Source: Nitrospirota bacterium
Lineage (GTDB): Bacteria > Nitrospinota_A > UBA7883
Reading direction: 5' to 3'
Assembly: GCA_024275315.1 (NCBI GenBank)
Contig: JAJRZK010000029.1
Location: 54,516-118,515, forward strand
Length of the DNA stretch: 64,000 bases
Shown piece by piece: positions 20,725-31,775 of the stretch; positions within the stretch are counted from its first letter, which is position 1; each line of letters starts with the position of its first letter. A program made the position numbers and the translations under genes. Under the pieces are notes generated by a model. That model was not told where the DNA came from. It ran no database searches and saw nothing but the letters and a program-made list of their open reading frames with translations.

Positions 20725-21216
20725 ATGGGCATTACCCATCTGGACAGCAGGGGCAAGGCGCGCATGGTGGGGATAGGAGACAAGAACAGCACCGACAGGA
20801 CAGCCGTGGCCACGGGCGTGGTCCGCATGCGGCCGGATACGCTCCGCCTGATTTCGGATGGAGCCGCTCCCAAGGGGGATGTCCTGGCGGCGGCGCGAAT
20901 AGCGGGTATAATGGCGGCGAAAAAAGCTCCGGAGTTGGTCCCGCTTTGCCATAACATCCTGATAAACTCCATACAAGTCGATGTGGAGCCTGACGAGAGC
21001 AGTTCTTCGGTCAAAATACGCGCCACCGTCTCATCGCATGGCAAAACAGGGGTGGAGATAGAAGCGTTGACCGCGGTTTCCGTAGCGGCGATCACCGTTT
21101 ATGACATGTTAAAGGCCGTGGACAGGGGCATGGTAATTCACGATGTTAAGCTGGTGGAGAAAAAAGGCGGAAAAAGTGGACACTATCTGCGTGAAATCGA
21201 AACGGCCAAAGAATAA
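20725..21216 (+). CDS. moaC: Cyclic pyranopterin monophosphate synthase
   Basis: [64 protein letters not shown]. Confidence 0.95.
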   Translation: MGITHLDSRGKARMVGIGDKNSTDRTAVATGVVRMRPDTLRLISDGAAPKGDVLAAARIAGIMAAKKAPELVPLCHNILINSIQVDVEPDESSSSVKIRATVSSHGKTGVEIEALTAVSVAAITVYDMLKAVDRGMVIHDVKLVEKKGGKSGHYLREIETAKE

Positions 21217-21925
21217 TAACCGGCCAGCGCACGTCGCCGGGCCGGGGCGTGCCTGCCATTTTTTACTCGCCCTTGTCCTTGGCGCCACACTATCCTGCTC
21301 AACCGGAGCCCATCGGCAAAGTGGTGTCACCGCCCAGATTGCTGATAACACGCAGGACCTGTCCGGAGCAAAGCGTGTAGCGGTGATCGACTTTTTCGAG
21401 GGGAGCCATCCGGGGACACCGTACGTTTGCCACCTAAGCGGGATAAACTTCATCCCCGGTGATGTGGAACATGGCGCAGGGGAGGAGGTGGCCGATCTTT
21501 TCCGGCTCCACCTGTCGAATCGCAAAATGGATGTCGCAGATGATAATTCTGTAAAAAAAGCTCTTAACAGGATCGCCAAGGGACTTGCCGCCGATTACTG
21601 CTTTGACCTTGGCATAAAAGCGGGAGAGTTGACAAAAGCCGATGTGGTGATAATGGGCGTTGTCATGCGTTTTGAGGAGCGATCGGGAACAAAATTCGGC
21701 TCCAGCAAGCCTGCGTCCGTATCGTTTTCCGTGATAATAATCGATATGAAGACGAAAAAGATAACCTGGAAAGCAAAATTTGAAAAAACCCAAAAAGCTC
21801 TTTTCAGCAACATGCTCGACTATAAAACCTTTTTCAAAGGGGGGATGGTATGGCAGACAGCGGCCGAACTTGCCGATATGGGTGTCCAGAACGTATTGAA
21901 CCAGTCCCCGCTTCCAAAACCTTGA
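21191..21925 (+). CDS. Putative secreted protein/lipoprotein
   Basis: GTG start gives [36 protein letters not shown] signal; no confident family. Confidence 0.5.
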   Translation: MKSKRPKNNNRPAHVAGPGRACHFLLALVLGATLSCSTGAHRQSGVTAQIADNTQDLSGAKRVAVIDFFEGSHPGTPYVCHLSGINFIPGDVEHGAGEEVADLFRLHLSNRKMDVADDNSVKKALNRIAKGLAADYCFDLGIKAGELTKADVVIMGVVMRFEERSGTKFGSSKPASVSFSVIIIDMKTKKITWKAKFEKTQKALFSNMLDYKTFFKGGMVWQTAAELADMGVQNVLNQSPLPKP

Positions 21926-21940
21926 AGGCCGCGCTACAGA

Positions 21941-23623
21941 CTATCCGTTTTGCTTCCTGGCTCTTTGAAACTTGAAAAGCTGGCGCTTGTAATATGAATC
22001 GTTCGGGACCAGCTTCACCGCGCGTTTTATGAGCTTGACAGCTTCGTCATAATTTCCTTTTCGGAAATTTATTTCCGACAGCGTGTCTATATACTCCGGA
22101 ATATCGGGAAATATCAAGAGCGACTCCTTGGAAAGCTTCTCCGCCTTGTCCAGGTTCACACTCTGTTTCGCGTAAATCCACGCCAGCCGGTTCTTAGCCG
22201 GCGCATAGTCACTTACCTTGTCCAGTATCTTTACGCACTCTTTGGCCGCTTTTTCGTTTTGCTCCAGCTTGCTGAACACCATCGCCAACCCAAGCCTGGC
22301 CCTGTGGTTGTCCGCGTCTTCTGTTAAAGAGAGGCGGAAATTCGCCGCGGCGTCATTTAAAGCGCCCTTGTTGAGCTGCTGAAAGGCCAGGTTGTTGCGG
22401 GCTTCTATAAAGCTGGGATCCTGCTTGGCCATGAAATTGAAATGTACCAGGGCGTCTTTCTCCCTCCCTGTCCTGTGAAGAGTTCGAGCCAGCAGAAGCC
22501 GCACATCGGTGTTCGACGGAAAATCCTTCAGCGCCTTTTCAAGCAACTTGATCGATTCCACGTATTCGCGCCGCTTAAGGAGCATGTTGGCCAGCTTTAT
22601 CCTAAGCTTAGGGTTAGAGCGATCCTTTTTTATTTGCGCCTTAATCTCCTCCACGCGGTCTGGCAGGGCGGAACGGGTGGTGGTGAGACTTTCAAGCCGA
22701 CTCTTGATTTTCTTGTCGCCGGGGGCCAGCAGGCTCATTTTTTTCAATGTCGAAATCTGCCCTTCGCTGTCACCGGCGCTTTGGTACAAATCAGCCAGTT
22801 CGCCAAGCATTTTGAGGTCGTCACTTGTCTTGCTCAGCTTTTCATATATCTCTATGGCCCGAGATCGATTATTCGATCTTGCCGCCGCGGCGCCAAGCAT
22901 CTTGAGAGTCTCCTCGTCGCCACCCGACAGTTTCACGACTTCCTCCAGCTTTTCCGCGGCCAACTCATAGTTTTCGTCGGCAAAAGCCAGGGCCCCTTCC
23001 TCACGCAGTTTGGCGACCATGTCTTTTCGCTGGGCAGATCGCTGTTGGGGCTCTTTTACTGCCGTAGGGGGAATCGCTTTTTCGCCGTCTATGGCGTCCA
23101 TCAGGCTGGAGCCAGGCTTGAAGAAAAACCATGCGCCAGCGAAAACGACGACAACCAATAATAAAACAGCTATTTTGCCAAGGCCACCGGAGCGAGCGCC
23201 ACCCGACGAAATGTCTTTTATTTGCTCCATATCGGACGGCTGGAGCTCGCCGGTGATTTCTTGTCCCTTGCTCCCGGAGACCAGTTCCTCCCTGCGGCTG
23301 ATCGGCATTGTGCAAGACCCCTGGAAAAACGCCAACTCCTCGGTCATCAGCACAGGAGTGCTCAAATTGCCTTCAAGGCTACTTTTCGCATGCAGGGAAA
23401 CCTTACTTTGCGCGTCTACATCACCGACAATGACTCCAAAATTGTATAATGTCCCTGCCTTTATATTGGCTTCCACCTTGCCCGGAGCCCCGACGATAAA
23501 GGTGTCGCTGGTGCTGATGTCCCCCGTAAACTGCCCGTCAAAACGCAACAGTCCTTTGAATTTCAAGGAACCTTTCATGGCGGTTCCCTCTCCAAAATAG
23601 GAGTTGAGTTTATCCATGCGCAA
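21941..23623 (-). CDS. Bactofilin-domain protein with TM helix and TPR repeats
   Basis: N-terminus GSLKFKGLLRFDGQFTGDIST..GKVEANIKAGTLYNFGVIVGDV (bactofilin beta-helix); TM IAVLLLVVVVFAGAWFFF; many TPR units after. Confidence 0.75.
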   Translation of the reverse strand: MRMDKLNSYFGEGTAMKGSLKFKGLLRFDGQFTGDISTSDTFIVGAPGKVEANIKAGTLYNFGVIVGDVDAQSKVSLHAKSSLEGNLSTPVLMTEELAFFQGSCTMPISRREELVSGSKGQEITGELQPSDMEQIKDISSGGARSGGLGKIAVLLLVVVVFAGAWFFFKPGSSLMDAIDGEKAIPPTAVKEPQQRSAQRKDMVAKLREEGALAFADENYELAAEKLEEVVKLSGGDEETLKMLGAAAARSNNRSRAIEIYEKLSKTSDDLKMLGELADLYQSAGDSEGQISTLKKMSLLAPGDKKIKSRLESLTTTRSALPDRVEEIKAQIKKDRSNPKLRIKLANMLLKRREYVESIKLLEKALKDFPSNTDVRLLLARTLHRTGREKDALVHFNFMAKQDPSFIEARNNLAFQQLNKGALNDAAANFRLSLTEDADNHRARLGLAMVFSKLEQNEKAAKECVKILDKVSDYAPAKNRLAWIYAKQSVNLDKAEKLSKESLLIFPDIPEYIDTLSEINFRKGNYDEAVKLIKRAVKLVPNDSYYKRQLFKFQRARKQNG

Positions 23624-23754
23624 AATTCAAGGAAGAAAGCTCATTTGTGATTCCACTACAGGACCAGTTATGAACACTAGACTGCAACACGTTTAAAGTC
23701 AAGGTATTTCTCATGGTTCCAGGCAATCGAATCTCCTGTTTGGAAACATATGGC

Positions 23755-24507
23755 CTAAAGCGCAAGAAATCGTTCCGACCGCATATTCCGTCTGATATGG
23801 TATTTTACAAATCCCGCGACTATTTTGTCTATATCCCCCTGCAAACCCGGATCGGCTTTAAGCCTGTCAAGCTTTTCGAATGGCATCTCGAGGCTCTTTC
23901 CCATCAACTTCACGGAACCGACAAACACCCTCGAAGCCGCAGGGTCAGAAGTGATGCATTTGTGACACACCACCCCCCCCTTTATCGCGTTGAATCCGGC
24001 TTTTGGACCAATGATATCACCCCCGCAATCCACGCAACTTTTAAGAAACGGATGAAAACCGATGGTAGACATATATTTCAGCTCGAACAGACGTAAAAGC
24101 AAGTCCTGCTTGCGGGCGTCCCCCTCCACGGAAAGGCGGCGCCACATCGCCAACAGCAGTTCGAATCCTTCCATGTTGGTGTCGCGCTCTTTCTGACAGA
24201 TGTCCACCAGCTCAGCGCTTACAAAAGCGTGTTTGAGTTTTTCGAAATCGCCTCGAACCAGGCCGAACGGTTCGATTATATCGCATGAGTTCAGCCGTAA
24301 CAGGTCGGCTTTTTCTTTCCCGAAGGCAATCATGTTGCAATACACAAAAGGCTCCACCCTTCCTGCAAACCTGCTTTTTGGTTTTGTGGTACCTTTTGCA
24401 ACCGCCTTGAGCTTGCCGTAGTAAAGCGTGAAAAATGTGATTATCTTGTCCGTATCGCCCAGTTTCATGCTACGCAACACTACCGCCGGCGATTCGTAGA
24501 GGGGCAT
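23755..24507 (-). CDS. recO: DNA repair protein RecO
   Basis: SPAVVLRSMKLGDTDKIITFFTLYYGKLKAVAKGTTKPKSRFAGRVEPF; CVDCGG and CHKC. Confidence 0.9.
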   Translation of the reverse strand: MPLYESPAVVLRSMKLGDTDKIITFFTLYYGKLKAVAKGTTKPKSRFAGRVEPFVYCNMIAFGKEKADLLRLNSCDIIEPFGLVRGDFEKLKHAFVSAELVDICQKERDTNMEGFELLLAMWRRLSVEGDARKQDLLLRLFELKYMSTIGFHPFLKSCVDCGGDIIGPKAGFNAIKGGVVCHKCITSDPAASRVFVGSVKLMGKSLEMPFEKLDRLKADPGLQGDIDKIVAGFVKYHIRRNMRSERFLAL

Positions 24508-24509
24508 GA

Positions 24510-25412
24510 CTATTTCCCCTTGCCCCGGCCATACCCGAATTCATGGATGATGCGCTTGTCGGCCGTCCATTTTTTTTTCACGCTGACGCGCAGTTCCAGA
24601 AATACCCTGGTATCAAACCTTTTCTCCAGCTCTTTGCGGGCGGCAGTTCCTATCTTACCCAGCATCTGTCCCTGTTTTCCGATCACGATTCCTTTTTGCG
24701 ATTCCCTTTCCACAAACAAGGTGGCTCCGATGACCATGGCTCCGGATTGGCGGTCTTCCACACTGTCGACCAGCGCGGCGATGGAATACGGCATCTCCTT
24801 TTGAAGATTGAAAAAGGCCTTTTCCCGGATAATCTCCCCTATCACGAATTTCTCGGGCTGGTCGGTCACCATATCTTCAGGATAATAAAAAGGCCCCTCT
24901 GGCAGAACCTCGCCAATAAGCTCTACGAGCTTGCCTAAGTTCTCCCCGGTTTTTGCGCTGACTGGCGCCACCTGGCTGAACTCCTCCAATCTGGAAAGCT
25001 CCGATATCTGCCCCAGGAGAGATTCCTTGTTAACAAGATCTATCTTGTTTAACAACAGGAACTTTGTTTTGGCTTTACGCCCTAGAAGATGGAGCGCTTT
25101 TCTGTCCGCGACAACGTCGGGATTGCTGGCGTCGGTTACAAAAAGAAGCAGGTCGCTGTCCGAGCTTGAATTGATGGACGATTCCATAATGCTTTTGCCT
25201 AGTTTCGATTTGGCCACACCGACGCCTGGCGTGTCTACAAACACTATCTGGAGAGCGGGTCTGCTAAGAATGCCAATGATGCGGTTGCGGGTGGTTTGCG
25301 GCCTTGGGGAGGTTATGGCCACCTTGCTCCCGACAAGAAGGTTTAGCAGGGTTGATTTGCCCACATTCGGGCGACCTGCGATGGTGACAAATCCTGATTT
25401 GGTCATAAACAA
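24510..25412 (-). CDS. era: GTPase Era
   Basis: KSGFVTIAGRPNVGKSTLLNLLVG, DTPGVG, KH domain VIGKQGQMLGKIGTAARKELE. Confidence 0.95.
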   Translation of the reverse strand: MFMTKSGFVTIAGRPNVGKSTLLNLLVGSKVAITSPRPQTTRNRIIGILSRPALQIVFVDTPGVGVAKSKLGKSIMESSINSSSDSDLLLFVTDASNPDVVADRKALHLLGRKAKTKFLLLNKIDLVNKESLLGQISELSRLEEFSQVAPVSAKTGENLGKLVELIGEVLPEGPFYYPEDMVTDQPEKFVIGEIIREKAFFNLQKEMPYSIAALVDSVEDRQSGAMVIGATLFVERESQKGIVIGKQGQMLGKIGTAARKELEKRFDTRVFLELRVSVKKKWTADKRIIHEFGYGRGKGK

Positions 25413-25433
25413 CAGGAAAAACCATGGCGGTTC

Positions 25434-26147
25434 TTAGCCCTGTTTTGTCTCCCTGGTTTTGTGAGACTTTATTATCTCCACCTGGCACTTCAGGAATTCG
25501 TATCTGACCCTCTGGATGAACACCAGGACGAAAAGCAGGAGAATCGTCACAAATGACACCTTGAACGCCATGAACATGTCCGGATGCATACCAGCGTCTC
25601 CCCCGGACCTGTCTATGACAGGATGAATCCCACGGGACCACAGTTTTACGCTGTAATGCACCAGGGGCACGTCCGCAAATCCGATTATTCCCATTACAGC
25701 CGAGTATTTCGCGCGTGTAACCTCATCGTCCACCTGCGACCGCAATATAAGGTATCCCGCAAAAATCAGCCACATGATAAACGATGTGGTCAACCTCGGG
25801 TCCCATGTCCAGTACGCTCCCCAGATCGGCCGTCCCCACAACATGCCGGTGACCAGCATCATGTTGGCAAAAAGCAACCCGACCTCCGCGCCTGAAACGG
25901 CGAAACTGTCCCATTTCAGGGAACCGCTCCAGAGATATCCGATGGAGCATACGAATGTTATAAAAAAACCGACGTAGCACATGATGGCGATCGGCACGTG
26001 GAAATAGAATATTTTCTGCGGCCATCTCATGAACTGCTCCAATGGAGCGTGAATGAACACCATGAACAGCGCCACCACCATGAACAGCGCCGTAAGAGCC
26101 GTCAACGCCATGGTGATCGTGTCTATATTCTTCTTTATAAAATCCAT
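25434..26147 (-). CDS. ccmC: Cytochrome c maturation protein CcmC
   Basis: GAYWTWDPRLTTSFIMWLIFAGYLI tryptophan-rich motif; adjacent ccm genes. Confidence 0.92.
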   Translation of the reverse strand: MDFIKKNIDTITMALTALTALFMVVALFMVFIHAPLEQFMRWPQKIFYFHVPIAIMCYVGFFITFVCSIGYLWSGSLKWDSFAVSGAEVGLLFANMMLVTGMLWGRPIWGAYWTWDPRLTTSFIMWLIFAGYLILRSQVDDEVTRAKYSAVMGIIGFADVPLVHYSVKLWSRGIHPVIDRSGGDAGMHPDMFMAFKVSFVTILLLFVLVFIQRVRYEFLKCQVEIIKSHKTRETKQG

Positions 26148-26214
26148 CTGTAAGCAATAAGCTCCAAAGCTTTTACCCAGCAGGCAAGCGTCCCCGGTGT
26201 CCTGCGGGGATTAG

Positions 26215-26346
26215 TTACTTTTTCAGCTCGGTAATCTCGTTTTCCAGCTGGGATATCTTGCGGCCAACCCTGACGATGTACGCAAAAGTGAAAAACCAGA
26301 TAACGACATAGGCCGCTATCACATACCCAATGTTAGCATTTTCCAT
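26215..26346 (-). CDS. ccmD: CcmD-like small membrane protein (43 aa, absent from ORF track)
   Basis: Reverse frame: MENANIGYVIAAYVVIWFFTFAYIVRVGRKISQLENEITELKK*, between ccmC and ccmB. Confidence 0.8.
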   Translation of the reverse strand: MENANIGYVIAAYVVIWFFTFAYIVRVGRKISQLENEITELKK

Positions 26347-26377
26347 ATATACGCTCCAGCGGGGGAAAAGATCTCCT

Positions 26378-27055
26378 CTATTCCTCTATTATTTTTTCGA
26401 AAACAAGCCAAGATACTACTAAGTATATCACGTCAAAAGCAATCAGAATCTCCAACCACACCCACCAACCCTCCGCCGGTTCGCCGCGGATCATCCCGCC
26501 GGACGCCTCCACCGCCGCGATGACCACCGGAGCCACCACAGGCAACATCAAAAGCGGACCCAGCATCTCCCGGGCTCTCAAATTCACCGACATGGCGGCG
26601 ATAATCGTGCCGACGGTGATAAAACCGGTCGTCCCAAGCAACAACGCCGCCAATTGATACAACGGTTTTTGCATCACGTTGATGTTGAACAATACGATAA
26701 ATATCGGAATGATGAAAACTTCGGAGATCAGCATCAGCGCCAGGTTGGAAATCAGCTTGCCAAAATAGATGCTGCTCCTGTCCAGCGGCGCCAGCATCAG
26801 CGCCGACAGGCAATCGTTTTCTTTTTCATACAAAAACGAGCGATTCATGGTCAACGCGCCCGCGAACAGTAACGCCACCCACAAGATCCCCGCGGCCGAC
26901 TTCCGGATTTCCAGGGAGCTCATGTCAAAAGCGAAATTGAAAATGACCAGCGTAAGCAGGGCGAAGAAGAAGCTGGTGGTAACTATCTCCTTCCCCCTAA
27001 GCTCCATCGACAGGTCTTTGCGTACGATGGCCAGCACACCGGACCAGAAACTCAT
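26378..27055 (-). CDS. ccmB: Heme exporter membrane protein CcmB
   Basis: Polytopic protein: VRKDLSMELRGKEIVTTSFFFALLTLVIFNFAF..., ENDCLSALMLAPLDRSSIYFGK. Confidence 0.92.
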   Translation of the reverse strand: MSFWSGVLAIVRKDLSMELRGKEIVTTSFFFALLTLVIFNFAFDMSSLEIRKSAAGILWVALLFAGALTMNRSFLYEKENDCLSALMLAPLDRSSIYFGKLISNLALMLISEVFIIPIFIVLFNINVMQKPLYQLAALLLGTTGFITVGTIIAAMSVNLRAREMLGPLLMLPVVAPVVIAAVEASGGMIRGEPAEGWWVWLEILIAFDVIYLVVSWLVFEKIIEE

Positions 27056-27057
27056 GG

Positions 27058-27789
27058 CTAGTAGTGGGCCTCCCCGACTGTTTTAAAATATATATCGTCG
27101 AAACGGGCGTGATCAAACTTGTCCGACGGCTGATCGAAGTGTATTTTCCCGGCCACCTGCAACACCACCCTGGTTCCCATTTCTATCCCCAGTTTCAGGT
27201 TATGGGTGATCATGACCACGCTCCTTGACCGGCCGTGAAGGATCGAGAGTGACTTTCTGAGCATTTCAGCCGCGTGCTGATCCAGCCCGGTGAACGGCTC
27301 GTCCAGAAACAAAACCCCCGGGTCATGAACAAGCGCCCTTGCGATGGAAAGACGTTGCAACATGCCTCGGCTGAAAGTGCGCGACGGATCGTTCGCCCTG
27401 GCCGAAAGGCCAACCTGGTCGAGCAGGTCCCTGGCCCTGTCTTCCGGATTTTCCACTCCGTAGAGCCGACCGAAAAAAAGAAGATTCTCCAGAGCCGTCA
27501 GTTGGCCATATGTAAATGTCTGGTGAGATATATAGCCTATTCGCCGACGAATCTCATCATGATAATCATTTATATCGAGCCCCCCAACGGTGATCGACCC
27601 AGAGCTGGCGCGCACAAGCCCGGCCATCATCTTCAGCAACGTGGTTTTGCCCGCGCCGTTTGGGCCGAATATGGTTATAAACTCCCCGTGTCCGATAGTG
27701 ATATCCACGCCATCGACCGCCGTGACACGTCCAAAACGTTTCTTCACGCTGTTGCATGTTATGGCGAGGTTTTCCGTATTGTTTGTCAT
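27058..27789 (-). CDS. ccmA: Heme exporter ATP-binding protein CcmA
   Basis: ABC ATPase: IFGPNGAGKTTLLKMMAG, SRGMLQRLSIARAL, VLFLDEPFTGLD. Confidence 0.92.
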   Translation of the reverse strand: MTNNTENLAITCNSVKKRFGRVTAVDGVDITIGHGEFITIFGPNGAGKTTLLKMMAGLVRASSGSITVGGLDINDYHDEIRRRIGYISHQTFTYGQLTALENLLFFGRLYGVENPEDRARDLLDQVGLSARANDPSRTFSRGMLQRLSIARALVHDPGVLFLDEPFTGLDQHAAEMLRKSLSILHGRSRSVVMITHNLKLGIEMGTRVVLQVAGKIHFDQPSDKFDHARFDDIYFKTVGEAHY

Positions 27790-27884
27790 GCGATGATAAA
27801 GGGATCGTCAGATATAAATGGTCGGGATGCATTAAAACTGGCGGAATACATGACCATACGCGGATTCCAAAGATAAATTAAGGC

Positions 27885-28187
27885 TCAAAACTCCCGCCCT
27901 CCCGGAGGGTTGATATTTTTCTCGATAGCTTTTACACAATCGTCCGATTTTGCGTTGGAGGCCGCCTGCCTGACAACGTTTTTCGCCTCCTCAAGCTCGT
28001 TGTGCATAATCAGCACCGCGGCGTAATCGAGCTTGTTGAGAACCTTTCTTTTCCCCTCACTTTTGCAAATTCCCTTTTTAACCTCCACCAGCGACCCGGA
28101 CCATTGTTCCTTGATTTTCATCTCACTCATCGCTTCGGCGCCAGTCGCCAGAGTAAACACAACGAGAACCGCTATCAACCGCTTCAT
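27885..28187 (-). CDS. Small secreted hypothetical protein
   Basis: 100 aa with signal peptide MKRLIAVLVVFTLATGAEA. Confidence 0.55.
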   Translation of the reverse strand: MKRLIAVLVVFTLATGAEAMSEMKIKEQWSGSLVEVKKGICKSEGKRKVLNKLDYAAVLIMHNELEEAKNVVRQAASNAKSDDCVKAIEKNINPPGGREF

Positions 28188-28376
28188 CGCCTCCCCGTTT
28201 TACATATGGTTCAAAGATGTTTGATTATAATATCGTTTGCACGCCGGTTCTCATTTTTTTTCGGCATACAACCCGGTTTATGTTGTCCGACGCGAAAATG
28301 AGCCTTAATTGCGGTTACACTATCAGAGTCTGTATGGCATTATTTACTGATCATTGCAACTGCGGAGTAAAACCGT

Positions 28377-29606
28377 ATGATTCTGCGAAAAGAAGCGAAA
28401 AACATTATCGACAACACCATAGCCCCTATTGACACCGTTGAAAAAATCAGCCTCATAAATTGTCACGCCCGAATACTGGCCGAGGACGCCATATCCGATG
28501 TGGATATTCCGCCCTTTAACCGGGCCACAATGGATGGGTATGCCGTGATCGCATCTGACAGACCGGGAAAATACGAAGTCGCAGAAGACATACCGGCGGG
28601 AACATTCCCCAAGGTAACCCTCACCCGCGGCAAGGTGTCTAGAATAATGACAGGCGCGCCGCTGCCCTGTGGAGCCGACGCCGTTGTCGCAGTGGAGAGC
28701 ACCGGTGGTTTTGTAGGCGTCGGCCAGATGGCTGAAATAAATCGGGGTGTTACCATCGGTAAAAATGTCGCTCCGAAAGGCGAAGACCTTAACAAGGGTG
28801 ATTTGGCGCTTAAACGGGGTGTGTTAATAGGACCTGCGGAAATGGCCCTGCTCGCGTCTGTGGGGTGTGATCCTGTGACCGTATACAAAAAACCGCGGGT
28901 CACCATTATTTCCACCGGTGACGAACTCGTCGAGCCGAACAAAATACCAGCCCCCGGCCAGATAAGAAACTCCAACGCCTATTCCATGTTTTCGCAGGTT
29001 TCTGGTATGGGGATCGAGCCTGCCGGTCTTTATGTGGCCTCTGACAACCAGGACGATCTGGAGGGAAAAATCAGGAGAGCGTCAATTTCCGATTTTCTGC
29101 TGGTGTCGGGAGGCGTCTCGGCCGGTGAGCGGGATATTGTCCCGTCCACGCTAAAAAAATGCGGTTATGACATTGTGTTCCACAAGGTGAGCATAAAACC
29201 GGGAAAACCGGTCCTGTTCGGTAAGGGAAAAGATAACCGTTTCGTTTTTGGCGTACCTGGCAATCCGGTCTCTTCAATTGTGGTGTTCGAGCTTTTCATA
29301 CGCCCTGCCATCCGCAAATTCGCCCGAATGCCAGACCCTGGCGACGCAGGGTTCATGGTGAAGCTGGCCAGCGATTATAAACGCAGGAACGCCTCTCGCG
29401 AGGAATATGTCCCTGTAAAGCTGGTAAGGGACGGCTCCGGATTCGTGGCGGAGCTGGTTTCATATCATGGTTCCGGCCATTTCGCCGCTCTGGCCACAGC
29501 CAATGGCTGGATCAGGGCGCCTATAGGAACCAGCAAGCTTCACGCCGGATCTTTTGTGGAAGCGATGCTGTTTCCACCTTCAATTCAGAAGATGGGAATA
29601 GTATGA
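28377..29606 (+). CDS. moeA: Molybdopterin molybdenumtransferase MoeA
   Basis: PPFNRATMDGYAVIASD, IISTGDELVEP, VSGGVSAGERD, GVPGNPVSSIVVFELFIRPAI. Confidence 0.95.
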   Translation: MILRKEAKNIIDNTIAPIDTVEKISLINCHARILAEDAISDVDIPPFNRATMDGYAVIASDRPGKYEVAEDIPAGTFPKVTLTRGKVSRIMTGAPLPCGADAVVAVESTGGFVGVGQMAEINRGVTIGKNVAPKGEDLNKGDLALKRGVLIGPAEMALLASVGCDPVTVYKKPRVTIISTGDELVEPNKIPAPGQIRNSNAYSMFSQVSGMGIEPAGLYVASDNQDDLEGKIRRASISDFLLVSGGVSAGERDIVPSTLKKCGYDIVFHKVSIKPGKPVLFGKGKDNRFVFGVPGNPVSSIVVFELFIRPAIRKFARMPDPGDAGFMVKLASDYKRRNASREEYVPVKLVRDGSGFVAELVSYHGSGHFAALATANGWIRAPIGTSKLHAGSFVEAMLFPPSIQKMGIV

Positions 29607-29651
29607 TAACGGATTGAACTTTTGAGCTGGAATGGACAAGCAGGAGAATTA

Positions 29652-30404
29652 ATGATGTCGGGACACTCAAAATGGTCTTCCATAAAACATAAGAAAGCGG
29701 CGGTGGACGCCAAACGGGGCAAGGTATTCACGAAGATAATCAAGGAAATCACTGTAGCCTCCAGGATGGGAGGGGGGGACCCAGGCGCCAACCCTCGCCT
29801 CCGCACCGCGATATTGAACGCCAAATCCGTAAACATGCCCAACGACAACATAGACCGCGCCATCAAAAAGGGAACAGGCGAACTGCCGGGTACAACGTAC
29901 GAGGAAATATCATACGAAGGTTACGGCACAGGCGGCGTGGCCGTCATGGTAGATGTTATGACAGACAACAAAAACCGCACCGTGGCGGAAATCCGATCCA
30001 TATTCACCAAGGCGGGAGGGTCGCTTGTAGAAAACGGCTGTGTCGCGTGGATGTTCGATAAAGCAGGGATTATCAATGTCGCAAAGGACGCCATGGACGA
30101 GGACGAGCTGATGGAAATCGTGTTGGACGCCGGCGCGGAGGATATGATCCTAGAGGATGATGTTTACGAAATCAAAACCCCGCCGGAGGCGCTTCACGCC
30201 GTAAGCTCCGCGATAGAGGCCAGAAACGTGAAGCTGGAAAACGCGGAGATCACCATGACACCGCAAAACACCGTCTCTCTGGGTGAAGAGGATGCGAAAA
30301 AGATGCTAAAACTGATGAACACCCTCGACGATCATGACGATGTCCAGAAGGTTTACGCCAATTTCGATATACCCGACGATATCCTCGAAAAACTTGGCGG
30401 ATGA
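29652..30404 (+). CDS. yebC: YebC/PmpR family transcriptional regulator/translation factor
   Basis: [31 protein letters not shown]; upstream of ruvC. Confidence 0.95.
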   Translation: MMSGHSKWSSIKHKKAAVDAKRGKVFTKIIKEITVASRMGGGDPGANPRLRTAILNAKSVNMPNDNIDRAIKKGTGELPGTTYEEISYEGYGTGGVAVMVDVMTDNKNRTVAEIRSIFTKAGGSLVENGCVAWMFDKAGIINVAKDAMDEDELMEIVLDAGAEDMILEDDVYEIKTPPEALHAVSSAIEARNVKLENAEITMTPQNTVSLGEEDAKKMLKLMNTLDDHDDVQKVYANFDIPDDILEKLGG

Positions 30405-30408
30405 CAAA

Positions 30409-30900
30409 ATGAAAATAATCGGGATCGACCCGGGAATCCATATTACCGGTTACGGTGTCATTTCCGAAACCGATGGAGAACACAACTGCCTCGGATGGGG
30501 AGCCATCCGCACCAAGGCCGGCGCCATGTTGCCATTTAAATTAAAGCAGATAGCAGACGGAATCAGAGCCGTCATATGTAAATACAATCCGGACTGCCTC
30601 GCAATGGAGGAGAGCTTTTTCGCCAAGAACCCCAATAGCGCACTGAAGCTCGGCATCGCCAGGGGGGTTGTGATGCTTGTGGCCGAGGAGGCGGGGCTCC
30701 CCATGGATGAGTATTCTCCGTTATTGATAAAACAAACGGTGACCGGATATGGCAGAGCGGACAAACGCCAGGTCAAAATCATGGTGCGAAACATTCTCTC
30801 TTTAAAAGAGGACCCGTCGCCGCTGGACGCCTCTGACGCGCTGGCTGTGGCGATCACCCACGCCAGTCACACCAGATTTTCCCGGAAAGCCACAGGATGA
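30409..30900 (+). CDS. ruvC: Crossover junction endodeoxyribonuclease RuvC
   Basis: MKIIGIDPGIHITGYGVI; AMEESFFAKNPNSALKLGIARGV; DASDALAVAITH. Confidence 0.96.
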   Translation: MKIIGIDPGIHITGYGVISETDGEHNCLGWGAIRTKAGAMLPFKLKQIADGIRAVICKYNPDCLAMEESFFAKNPNSALKLGIARGVVMLVAEEAGLPMDEYSPLLIKQTVTGYGRADKRQVKIMVRNILSLKEDPSPLDASDALAVAITHASHTRFSRKATG

Positions 30901-31496
30901 TCGCCTGGCTATCGGGAAAGGTTGTCAGCAAGAAACCATCCCATGTCATCCTTGATACGGGAGGTGTGGGGTACCTTGTGTTCATTTCTCTGCCGACCTA
31001 TTATTCACTGCCGGACACCGGAGCTGATTTGTCACTCCATATCCACACATATGTAAAGGAGGACGCCATACAGCTTTTCGGGTTCTCCTCCCTGGTGGAG
31101 CAGGAGATTTTCGACCTGCTGATAGGGGTCAACAAAATCGGACCGAAGCTGGCCATCACCATTCTGTCCGGAATTTCCGCCGCAGAACTGGTCGAGGCTG
31201 TCAGAGACAAGGACACGGCCCGGTTGAGCGCGATTCCGGGCGTTGGGAAAAAGACATCAGAACGCCTGATACTGGAGCTTTGCGACAAGTTGCAGGAGAT
31301 CGCAGGGGAAATAGGCGGCTATGGGGAAGTGGAGAGCGCGACCACCGGTGTAGGCGGTGACGCTGTGGACGCTCTCGTCACTTTGGGATACAAGAAACCT
31401 GAGGCGCGCAAGGCGGTAAAAGCCGGGATGGCGCAATCCCCTGACGCGGCGCTGGAGGAGATAATCAGGCTTGCCCTGAACATGCTCGGAGGATAA
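30897..31496 (+). CDS. ruvA: Holliday junction helicase subunit RuvA
   Basis: MIAWLSGKVVSKKPSHVILDTGGVGYLVFI; HhH motifs; overlaps ruvC. Confidence 0.95.
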   Translation: MIAWLSGKVVSKKPSHVILDTGGVGYLVFISLPTYYSLPDTGADLSLHIHTYVKEDAIQLFGFSSLVEQEIFDLLIGVNKIGPKLAITILSGISAAELVEAVRDKDTARLSAIPGVGKKTSERLILELCDKLQEIAGEIGGYGEVESATTGVGGDAVDALVTLGYKKPEARKAVKAGMAQSPDAALEEIIRLALNMLGG

Positions 31497-31775
31497 TAAC
31501 ATGCGAACTGAATCCATAGCCCCGGCCCAGCCCCATCAAGCGTTTTTGCGGCGCCACCTCCTTTTTTAATATGACCGCTTATCTTTTCCACGCTTTCGCT
31601 AAACGTTATCACGGCTATTTTTGTTCCTTTCGGGAGAGCGTGGCGGGTGTGTGGCGCCTGGTTGCGGCCTTCCGGCAGGCTGGCTGATCTCGTCACCTTT
31701 CATGGCGCTTGGTTTTGGTGGTTATCTCGTCAAATCCGAGGTATATTGGCCAATTGGCGCAACAGAGGTTATCCA

